A stretch of 35,423 nucleotides of DNA from a virus: positions 1 through 35,423 of the IMG/VR virus record IMGVR_UViG_3300035099_000527; one strand, given 5' to 3'. A program made the translations under genes and the position numbers. Numbering within the stretch: the stretch's first letter is position 1; every line of letters starts with the position of its first letter. Shown here in pieces: positions 29,634 to 35,423 of this stretch. The notes below the pieces were generated by a model, which was given only the letters and a program-made list of their open reading frames with translations, searched no databases and was not told the origin of the DNA.

Positions 29634-29858
29634 CTATTTCCTTCCTTTCTTTTTGCGTCCGTATTTACGGACTTTCTGATATGCCCGTTCGGGCAAACTG
29701 GAATAAGGTCTGCCTTCCTTTTTGCTCATTCGGGCGTGATGTAAGGCTTCACCCTTTTTGAGTTCACCACGCGCTTCCATAGCAAAAAGTTTTCGCCATT
29801 GTCTTTTACTGGCTTCGTGTTTCTTTGTTCTTTCCCCTTTGCAACCAATGCCAGGCAT
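29634..29858 (-). CDS. small very basic protein
   Basis: The 74-residue protein is about one third K and R, with KGEALHHARMSKKEGRPYSSLPE in the middle and RKYGRKKKGRK at the end. Such proteins between portal and capsid genes occur in other phages and may be packaged DNA-binding proteins, but no family name is certain. The start lies eleven bases after the stop of the zinc-ribbon gene, with AGGAGAGCGG. Confidence 0.6.
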   Translation of the reverse strand: MPGIGCKGERTKKHEASKRQWRKLFAMEARGELKKGEALHHARMSKKEGRPYSSLPERAYQKVRKYGRKKKGRK

Positions 29859-29869
29859 ATCCGCTCTCC

Positions 29870-30295
29870 TTACAATCTGCCTTTTCGTTTGGCTTCTACT
29901 AATTCTTTTCGCAACCTATCTGCGTCCCATCTTTCTTCGCGCAATCGTTCCTTTGCGAGATGCTTCGCTTTTGCAGTTGCCGCTTCTATCTTTACCATTC
30001 GTTTTTCTTTTTCCTCTTTTTGTATCGCTTCAACTTCATTGGCATCTACTTCCATCAAACCTGCATTTGCCATTTCGCGTTTCTTTTCAAATGTATCTTT
30101 GACAAATTTTCCCAGACCCGATACATATTCGCCTCCTCCCCGCACACGAGAAACTCCGTATGATATGGAGAAAGGACCATAAAGACTTTTTGCAACCTGC
30201 CTACAAATTAGACACCTCGCTGTCTTATCGCGCTTCGGTAAAAGCAACTCAAATATGCGCCCACAACCATCACACTCGTATGAAAAAAGCGGCAT
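29870..30295 (-). CDS. FmdB-type zinc-ribbon protein
   Basis: The 141-residue protein starts MPLFSYECDGCGRIFELLLP and has CLIC about 20 residues later, the CxxC...CxxC ribbon of the FmdB (putative regulatory protein) family, whose members begin MP-x-Y-x-Y-x-C-x-x-C. A long charged helix follows (about 65-141, KKREMANAGLMEVDANEVE and more). Phages often encode it between portal and capsid genes; the role is unknown, and a small head or DNA-binding protein is likely. It follows the portal stop by three bases. Confidence 0.75.
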   Translation of the reverse strand: MPLFSYECDGCGRIFELLLPKRDKTARCLICRQVAKSLYGPFSISYGVSRVRGGGEYVSGLGKFVKDTFEKKREMANAGLMEVDANEVEAIQKEEKEKRMVKIEAATAKAKHLAKERLREERWDADRLRKELVEAKRKGRL

Positions 30296-30298
30296 CAG

Positions 30299-31945
30299 TT
30301 ATTCCTCCGCAGCCGTCCCTTCTGGCGATGCTGCCACGGTTGCTGGCATATCAATAATAATTGGCGCTTCAATTCCGCTATCAGCCGCTATCCTGTCTGT
30401 TATCGCTCCAAAATCTATTGTTTTTCCTTGCTGACGGAGTAACTCTAAGAGTTCTGGAACTGCCAGAGAACGCATCAACTCCAGCGCCTTATTCCGTCTG
30501 AATTCCGCCGCTCCGTGTATTGGCAAACTCATTCGCACCTTGATGTCTGTATCCATTTCCAACCGTTCCCGCCTGCTTTGTGCCTGTTCATAGGCAATGA
30601 CTTTTGTGGCTAATTCACCACCCAGTATTTCATTGAGCGGTATCTTGTCGTAGTTATATCGCAGTATCCGCCACAGAACCTGTCCAACTTCGGATACGAA
30701 TTGCTCCGCAAGATTCATACGCAATCCAGTGCGCAAATCAGCACTTCTCTGTATATTCCCCGCTTCAGTTGCGGTGCGCGAACTGGCGCGTCCAATATCC
30801 TGATAAGTTATTCCCGTTATAAAATGGAAATATTCTATGAGAAGATTGAGATACTGAATTTCCTCCATATTGAGGATTTTGCCCTGATAAGTCCTAATAG
30901 GGTCGCCTATCCGATGTTCTATGATTTTCCAATTCCCAGAAGATTCCCTGATTGCATTCAGTGATGTTTCATCCGTAACCACATCTACATTTACGCCCAA
31001 TATGTTTGGGCAGTTCTGCCAAGAACTCGCTATCCGCCGCAGGATGTTGGATATTTCCTTTACAATAATATGCGAACGTGCAAAAATTGATTTGCCCCAG
31101 AAACTGTCAAGTTGGGGACAAAACTGAATAGGCACATAGGGGAAGCGATTGAAACTCGGATCGAGAGATTCATTATACAGCGGACGCGGTTCTTTATCGG
31201 CAAAAGTCAATAATTGGATTTGATTTTTAGCAGACCGAAGATGTATCTCATAGAGCGTTTTGAGCCCTTGGTCTTTCGGCAAATCTTTTGCGCTATGAAC
31301 GCGGTCGAGATTTTTTGTCACTGGATAATCAGGCGAGATTTCATCAGGTTCTAATTCAGCAGCAACCGTCATATCGTAATCGATATTAGCCATTATACGA
31401 CCGAGTGTATTTCTGATAATTTCGCCGCAGTATCGCGCATCACTCAATTTGAAATCAGCGATAGTTGCATAAGGGTCAACGAATACTGTTCGTGGATCGG
31501 GAACAGAGAGATAGGGCTTGACTACATCTTTTGAGCCCAATTCATAACTTCCAGGCACGCCAATTTCCGCCGCGCCTTCGCTATTATAGAATCCCACCTT
31601 GATATAACCTGTTCCTGTTTGCAGAGCCCAATCAAACGCGCGCATAACTTTGGTTTGCAATCCCAAATCCATCGCGTAATGACGCAACAATTTCTCTTCG
31701 GCTTCACATATCTTTTCGCCTTCAATATTGAGAGGAACGCAAGTAAATTGCGGTTCTTGAGCCACCAATGCGGCAAGAAGGTTATCCCTGAGCGCGAAAT
31801 TCAGATTACATTCCCAATCGGGCAGTTCGTTATTATAACGGCGCAACATCAAATTGGCGTCTTTGACAAATGCCTTTTTGAGTTGGTCAACTGCACAGCG
31901 AATTTCCATTCGTATCAAATCAGTCTGTGGCGTCGCTTGCGGCAT
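30299..31945 (-). CDS. portal protein
   Basis: The 548-residue protein forms the dodecameric ring at the capsid vertex through which DNA enters. It shows a mixed amino domain with DWALQTGTGYIKVGF (about 104-118) and VPDPRTVFVDPYA (about 147-159), a wing with long helices, then ITGITYQDIGRASSRTATEAGNIQRSADLR (about 375-405, broken here), the ATE-type stem helix pattern of podovirus and related portals. A carboxy helix rich in E and L follows. It sits directly downstream of the terminase gene, as expected. A size near 550 is normal for short-tailed phages. Confidence 0.9.
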   Translation of the reverse strand: MPQATPQTDLIRMEIRCAVDQLKKAFVKDANLMLRRYNNELPDWECNLNFALRDNLLAALVAQEPQFTCVPLNIEGEKICEAEEKLLRHYAMDLGLQTKVMRAFDWALQTGTGYIKVGFYNSEGAAEIGVPGSYELGSKDVVKPYLSVPDPRTVFVDPYATIADFKLSDARYCGEIIRNTLGRIMANIDYDMTVAAELEPDEISPDYPVTKNLDRVHSAKDLPKDQGLKTLYEIHLRSAKNQIQLLTFADKEPRPLYNESLDPSFNRFPYVPIQFCPQLDSFWGKSIFARSHIIVKEISNILRRIASSWQNCPNILGVNVDVVTDETSLNAIRESSGNWKIIEHRIGDPIRTYQGKILNMEEIQYLNLLIEYFHFITGITYQDIGRASSRTATEAGNIQRSADLRTGLRMNLAEQFVSEVGQVLWRILRYNYDKIPLNEILGGELATKVIAYEQAQSRRERLEMDTDIKVRMSLPIHGAAEFRRNKALELMRSLAVPELLELLRQQGKTIDFGAITDRIAADSGIEAPIIIDMPATVAASPEGTAAEE

Positions 31946-31956
31946 CTATTCACCTC

Positions 31957-33693
31957 TCAAATCCACACTGACCCTTTTCGCGGATTGCCCGCTTTTTTCA
32001 AATTGCCCAGCAATTGTTCCCGCAATTCCTTTCCGTAGGCGTCGACAGGACGCGGATTGACTTCTTCAGTCTCGCCTATGAAATAACGGGGATGTTCGTT
32101 GACAATATATTTCAGACAGTCGATACAATGCATCTTGCCACCCTGCGCCACTTTATTATCCTCTGTTTCGGAATACTCGCGCATTTCGCGTCTTAGCATA
32201 CTGCAGCGACGCAAAATATAGAGTTCAGCCTTGCCTTCCCGCACCTGTAACATATTCTGAATCAGCAAAAGCCCTTCACGATGACGACGAGCGATATTGC
32301 AAATAATACCCTGCTTCTCAAGCGCCTTACGTATCGGGTCATTACCAAGCAACTTGATTTTCATCTGGGAGAACGGGTCTATCACGCGATTGATTATCCG
32401 CCAATCCCGTTCTATCATTTTTATCCGTTCAGCCAAACGTTCAACTGTTCCTTTTTCACTGCTTACACTGAATTTCAATTCTTCAATCACATACAAATTG
32501 CCGTCTGAACATTTCGCCGCCCATAGACAAACACAAGGTTTTGTTACGTGCGGGTCAATAGCCATATACACAGGCGTTGCTCTTTGCGGGTCTTGAGTCC
32601 TGGATATAAAAGTTATCGGAAGTTCATCTATTACGTGGACGCCTTCATCATAACTGGGGAATGTCAAACCTTCGATTAGTATTGGTATCTTATCGAATTC
32701 GCAATCCCAATCTTCTTTCTCCATTCTACTTTTCATCTCTTTAGCCCAGTTATCATCGCGTCCGGGCATATCGCGCCAGTGCAATTCGTGTATCTGCCAG
32801 GCAGTTTCACGTCTGCGCGCTTCTTGAACTAATCGCCAGAATTCAGCCCCGATTATCAGCGTGTTTCGCCTCAGAGTTCCTATAACGCATAACTTCCCGT
32901 GCGTGCCCAATGCTGGTTGCAATCCGCCTATCAATTCCCGTAACTTCCGCATCTCGCCGCCTTCGTCTATAATTACATCAGTTGCTGTTATTGATTTGCC
33001 CGAACCTACTGTCGGCGGGTAACTTTTGATGAGAGAACCATTCTTGAACTCTATTTCGTGAGTCAAGGGATGCGCAATACCGTTCTTGCTTTTCTTCCAT
33101 TTCTCAGGCAACCTTTGATATATCTGTGTTATACGCTGCACCAATTCCTTGCTTTCCTTATCGCGTTTGCTTATCACAACTATTATGCGGTTGGGCTTAT
33201 CCATCGCCTTCCATAATGCCAATGCCGCTACCAACCACGTTACTACCATTTGACGCGATTTGAATACGACCAGTAATGGGACATAAAGCAACTTTATTGC
33301 GAGATTGCGTAAGTAAAGCCAGGAAATCGGAAATGGTTTTATCTTGCTATCTGCTATATCCACAGTTCGGACTTGCGTCAGAAACAAAAAGAACCGTTGT
33401 TTATCTTCTAATCTTGTTCCTTCTTTGCCGCCAAATACCAGTTCTGTTCGAGGTATTCGTCCGTTTCCTACATACCCCTGCCAGTCCCAATCTGCTAATC
33501 TCTTCTCCACTGACATTGCCTCTTGCGCCTCTACTACTGCTTTTCCCTTCTCACATTCATATTGCGCGATGGTCATCCCCTTCGGGATGCGTTCCTTAGG
33601 CGGATTCCGTTCCCAGTCCTCCGGCACACGCCGGCTCATCTTCCCCTCCGCTATCAGTTGCTCCATCAATCCCGAAGGTATGTATCTCTTCAT
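31957..33693 (-). CDS. terL: terminase large subunit
   Basis: The 578-residue packaging motor has an ATPase domain with a variant P-loop FKSRQMVVTW (144-153, the KSRQ type of many phages), Walker B VIIDEGG (240-246) and a CVIGT coupling motif (about 269-273). A carboxy RNase-H-like nuclease follows with aspartates in MAIDPH (380), NRVIDP (439) and HCIDCL (525). It cuts and pumps DNA through the portal. The ATG follows AAGGGATAGTGG; four bases upstream ends a 31-codon membrane peptide gene. No classical small terminase is obvious nearby; the gene at 33910-34227 is the only candidate. Confidence 0.95.
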   Translation of the reverse strand: MKRYIPSGLMEQLIAEGKMSRRVPEDWERNPPKERIPKGMTIAQYECEKGKAVVEAQEAMSVEKRLADWDWQGYVGNGRIPRTELVFGGKEGTRLEDKQRFFLFLTQVRTVDIADSKIKPFPISWLYLRNLAIKLLYVPLLVVFKSRQMVVTWLVAALALWKAMDKPNRIIVVISKRDKESKELVQRITQIYQRLPEKWKKSKNGIAHPLTHEIEFKNGSLIKSYPPTVGSGKSITATDVIIDEGGEMRKLRELIGGLQPALGTHGKLCVIGTLRRNTLIIGAEFWRLVQEARRRETAWQIHELHWRDMPGRDDNWAKEMKSRMEKEDWDCEFDKIPILIEGLTFPSYDEGVHVIDELPITFISRTQDPQRATPVYMAIDPHVTKPCVCLWAAKCSDGNLYVIEELKFSVSSEKGTVERLAERIKMIERDWRIINRVIDPFSQMKIKLLGNDPIRKALEKQGIICNIARRHREGLLLIQNMLQVREGKAELYILRRCSMLRREMREYSETEDNKVAQGGKMHCIDCLKYIVNEHPRYFIGETEEVNPRPVDAYGKELREQLLGNLKKAGNPRKGSVWI

Positions 33694-33696
33694 CCA

Positions 33697-33792
33697 CTAT
33701 CCCTTTTTCTTCGCCACCCAGTATCTACCTACGAATCCCACTAACACCCCTATCACAAGCCCTATTGCAAAACCTAACATTCCCGTCAACAT
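33697..33792 (-). CDS. 31-residue single-span membrane peptide before terL
   Basis: The ATG at 33792 lies after AAAGGGGGGAAATGTG and the frame gives 31 codons ending in TAG four bases before the terL start. The product is one glycine/valine-rich membrane helix (about 2-23, LTGMLGFAIGLVIGVLVGFVG) and a basic end (RYWVAKKKG). Charge and length fit a pinholin-like or small regulatory membrane peptide, but its position at the head of the packaging genes is unusual for lysis. Too short for standard gene finders. Confidence 0.55.
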   Translation of the reverse strand: MLTGMLGFAIGLVIGVLVGFVGRYWVAKKKG

Positions 33793-33825
33793 CACATTTC
33801 CCCCCTTTCGCAGTGCAAAGAAAAA

Positions 33826-33883
33826 GGGCTATAGACGATGCGCATCTATAGCCCTGTTCTTTGCTATGCCGGGTGCTACCCGG
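33826..33883 (-). terminator. terminator hairpin plus second hairpin upstream of terL
   Basis: GGGCTATAGA (33826-33835) pairs with TCTATAGCCC (33845-33854). On the minus strand this stem is followed by TTTTTCTTT, a good rho-independent terminator. A second hairpin, CCGGGT-GCT-ACCCGG (33869-33883), lies between it and the stop codon of the gene at 33910. The terminator stands between the first late gene and terL, so terL expression must use readthrough, antitermination or its own promoter. Confidence 0.7.
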
Positions 33884-33909
33884 ACTTCTTGTCTTATTTT
33901 CGCCTTATG

Positions 33910-34227
33910 CTATTTCCCTAATACACTACTCACCTCATATTTCAAACGGCTCAGCAAATTGCATATCCCACGTCTCAACGCATACCAGACAGGCGTATAA
34001 ACCCAACAAGGACGTAGTGTCTTGCCTTGAGGTCTGCCCCAGAACTTATCAAGTGCTGGGTCTTGAACCTTCAACCATAACCATTCCCATTTCTGCCCCA
34101 GAGCATTTGGTTCTTGAGGTTCTAATGCTTCGGGACGCATCTTCTTCCACCATAATTTCGGCGCTTGACGACAGGAATAAACCCTTTGACCTATTCTGTG
34201 TTTTGGTGGAGACCAAATCTCTGGCAT
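33910..34227 (-). CDS. first late gene, hypothetical (possible small-terminase position)
   Basis: The chosen ATG at 34227 follows GGGAGG within a nine-G tract; the frame is open to an ATG at 34296, which lies too close to the predicted promoter for a normal leader. The 105-residue product (MPEIWSPPKHRIGQRVYS...) is basic and rich in W, P and R (KLWWKKMRPEALEPQEP; KWEWLWLKVQDPALDKFWG). Position upstream of terL would suit a small terminase, but no helix-turn-helix is apparent and a terminator follows it. The family is unknown. Confidence 0.55.
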   Translation of the reverse strand: MPEIWSPPKHRIGQRVYSCRQAPKLWWKKMRPEALEPQEPNALGQKWEWLWLKVQDPALDKFWGRPQGKTLRPCWVYTPVWYALRRGICNLLSRLKYEVSSVLGK

Positions 34228-34313
34228 TCCCCCCCCCTCCCTTTTTTCTTCCACCAACTGCTCTGTGAGCCCTTTACTACTGTCCCCAATTGACATTTTT
34301 TGTCACCTGCCCC

Positions 34314-34344
34314 TTTATACGCCCCCTCTTCTTGCCTTTGTCAA
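34314..34344 (-). promoter_or_regulatory. late promoter candidate with shared operator-like motif
   Basis: TTGACA (34339-34344) and TATAAA (34314-34319, spacer 19; or GTATAA with spacer 18) on the minus strand lie just upstream of the first late gene. The -35 box sits inside a 19-base motif (34329-34347) matching 13301-13319 at 18 positions. The long spacer suggests an activated or weak promoter. Confidence 0.5.
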
Positions 34345-34430
34345 CTAAAATCTTGAACCTTTTTTGTATAACTTGTGTAATGTAAAATAACATATCAACT
34401 TCTGTCTTCGTAAGATTCTCAATTTTTTTC

Positions 34431-34459
34431 TTGACTATTACCTTCAAACTATTTATCCT
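34431..34459 (+). promoter_or_regulatory. plus-strand promoter for the right-arm zinc-finger gene
   Basis: TTGACT (34431-34436), 17 bases, TATCCT (34454-34459). The predicted transcription start falls at the GTG at 34466, so the mRNA would be leaderless or nearly so, in line with the lack of a ribosome site there. Confidence 0.45.
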
Positions 34460-34465
34460 GCAACT

Positions 34466-34660
34466 GTGAAAAAATTTTGCTCTATCTGCGGTAAAGAATT
34501 ACCTGACTTCCAATCTAACCCCAATGTTATCGCCCCTGACTTCCCCTTCTCCCGCCACTCCTGTGATTACTGCCATTCTCAATTGAAAAAACTTTATCCC
34601 TCTTCTCTATCCAAAAACCCCCGTAAAATCCCCCAGCGTAAAAATCAATCCCAATCCTAA
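34466..34660 (+). CDS. small zinc-finger protein, possibly leaderless
   Basis: The 64-residue protein (GTG start) has CSIC (5-8) and CDYC (about 33-36) around a polar loop, a treble-clef-like zinc knuckle, and a basic end (KNPRKIPQRKNQSQS). It is divergently placed to the late operon and resembles in layout the protein of 531-722. No Shine-Dalgarno sequence precedes the GTG. A DNA- or RNA-binding regulator of the divergent promoter region is a plausible but unproven role. Confidence 0.55.
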   Translation: MKKFCSICGKELPDFQSNPNVIAPDFPFSRHSCDYCHSQLKKLYPSSLSKNPRKIPQRKNQSQS

Positions 34661-34980
34661 TGTTATACCCCCCTATACTTGCTATCACTTCCCACTTTTC
34701 CCCTAATAACACTTTTTGAAGAGACAGGTGACCATTCCTGCCAGCGTCCGCCTCTGCGGGTATGGGACCCTCGGTCGGGGCGCGTGCAGATTATGCCGAT
34801 TGCGGGGCTCTGGATAGGGCGCAGACAGACGCAGACTATGATATTGGAGGGGTGGATAGGGCACAGACAGCGAGTGGCACTGACGGGCTGCTGGGTGGCT
34901 TGGCAGGGCTATGGTATGACTGACGCTTTTTGACTATAAAGTATAGTTTGCAGGTGCAGGAAGGCAGTCTTTCCACAAAA

Positions 34981-35063
34981 ATGTCCCATCTTTCTGCAAA
35001 GATGTCCCATCTGAAATCCTATCTCCGCTAACTATCAAGGATTACGAGGGTAAAAATGTCCCA
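34981..35063. repeat. ATGTCCCA iterons
   Basis: ATGTCCCA occurs at 34981-34988, 35002-35009 and 35056-35063, each in an A-rich context and followed by TCTTT, TCTGAA or CTTTTT. The first two are 21 bases apart (two helical turns). Similar spacing is found in replication-origin iterons and operator arrays. TGTCCCAC is also present in the left-arm terminator at 1312-1319. Confidence 0.5.
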
Positions 35064-35097
35064 CTTTTTGGCGCTGATGCTTTTTTTGTCCTAATTG

Positions 35098-35205
35098 GTA
35101 GAGAGTTCTTTTGTGGACTCGTATTTACAAACTGACAACTGCAAAAGGCGCTTGTTTCCTGCCTGAATAGGCGGGTTCACAAAAAACTCTCTACAAGCGC
35201 CTTTT
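35098..35205 (+). ncRNA. pseudoknot-like structured element
   Basis: Two long inverted repeats interlock: 35098-35117 pairs with 35176-35194 (19 bp with one bulged C), and 35143-35153 pairs with 35195-35205 (11 bp, AAAAGGCGCTT with AAGCGCCTTTT). Between them a 7-bp hairpin with a GAAT loop (35158-35175) fills exactly the gap. Order A-B-hairpin-A'-B' means an H-type pseudoknot, or two mutually exclusive folds. Two pairs (G35116.U35177 and U35160.G35173) are wobbles on the plus strand only. The B stem is followed by CCTTTTG, so it could also be a terminator that the A stem competes with. Function is inferred. Confidence 0.5.
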
Positions 35206-35382
35206 CCTTTTGACAGTGCAGGGCTGCGGCGGCGGCTGTGAGCGGCTGTTTGACGAAAACTTGACCAATCAGTCCACTTGACGCCTTTGCGCCAATCCTA
35301 ACGCATCCTAACGCGCTTCTTTCGCCATCTTTTCCCGCCAAGGACTCATAAGAAGCCCTGAAAGACTCATTTTGCGCTGTTT

Positions 35383-35423
35383 CGCTTCCGCTTCCGCTTC
35401 CGCTTCCGCTTCCGCTTCCGCTT
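35383..35423. repeat. right-end hexamer array (CGCTTC)n
   Basis: About 6.8 exact copies of CGCTTC run to the last base. The complementary unit occurs twice near the left end (139-152). The window may have been cut or the assembly may have stopped inside this array, so true copy number and what follows are unknown. Confidence 0.8.

Larger units (their letters stand above)
34661..35423. other. right-end non-coding region
   Basis: No convincing gene is seen in the last 760 bases. The segment 34735-34920 is clearly more GC-rich than its surroundings and contains two copies of TGGATAGGGC(G/A)CAGACAG about 42 bases apart. An 84-codon frame across it lacks a ribosome site. Then come a perfect small palindrome ACTATA-AAG-TATAGT (34933-34947), three ATGTCCCA iterons, an interlocked inverted-repeat structure and a hexamer array. 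Confidence 0.5.

Noticed and set aside
34679-34933. 84-codon plus-strand frame at the right end
   Set aside because: No ribosome site, unusual composition, and internal repeats at DNA level; it looks like a by-product of a GC-rich non-coding segment.

Overview
The window reads as a near-complete genome, or a very large part of one, of a tailed double-stranded DNA bacteriophage (Caudoviricetes). The large terminase, portal, major capsid, tail-nozzle-like and injected-protein-like genes stand in one row, and I see no chromosomal housekeeping genes, no rRNA and no convincing tRNA. The absence of a recognisable long tail tape-measure or sheath gene, the adaptor and beta-propeller nozzle pair, and two very large helical or polyvalent virion proteins suggest a short-tailed (podovirus-like) particle. 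No integrase or repressor is recognisable, so a lytic life style is the simplest reading. The host cannot be named: most genes have AGGAG/AAGGGGG Shine-Dalgarno sites, with ATG, GTG and some TTG starts, which fits many bacteria. Small CxxC (zinc-binding-like) proteins are unusually frequent.

Layout. Nearly all genes lie on the minus strand and read right to left. The late (virion) block starts near 34.3 kb: small gene, terminator hairpin, 31-residue membrane peptide, TerL (31957-33693), portal, FmdB-like zinc ribbon, small basic protein, scaffold-like protein, major capsid, decoration-like protein, terminator, glycosyltransferase, methyltransferase, small Cys protein, tail adaptor, tail nozzle, Ala/Pro-tailed protein, a coiled-coil protein, a 1119-residue polyvalent protein, a tail fibre, and a probable lysis/membrane cassette (13.5-14.4 kb). 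A sigma70-like promoter at 13325-13353 then starts the leftward early/replication block: leucine-rich-repeat protein, a Rad52/RecT-like annealing protein candidate, many small genes, an Imm-5-like alanine-rich protein, a helicase-loader-like protein, DnaB helicase, a RusA resolvase and small membrane proteins, ending at 1752.

A small plus-strand arm flanks the leftward genome at both ends: a zinc-finger gene at 34466-34660 diverging from the late operon, and four small genes at 531-1268. It carries structured non-coding DNA: a three-way-junction terminator (1283-1365), a highly folded 350-nt segment (1395-1740), a set of ATGTCCCA iterons, and a pseudoknot-like pair of interlocked inverted repeats (35098-35205). 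In all but the first, the G.U pairs fall on the plus strand, so plus-strand RNA is the likely functional form.

The most unusual points are: the two plus-strand structured RNA candidates; a RusA gene whose ideal ribosome site and ATG are separated from the conserved RusA amino terminus by an in-frame TAG; a DnaB helicase ending in an SSB-like acidic tip; a 727-bp tandem duplication (7043-8685) set in a mosaic of short repeats that recur at gene junctions and even inside unrelated genes; and many genes of 24-52 codons with convincing ribosome sites.
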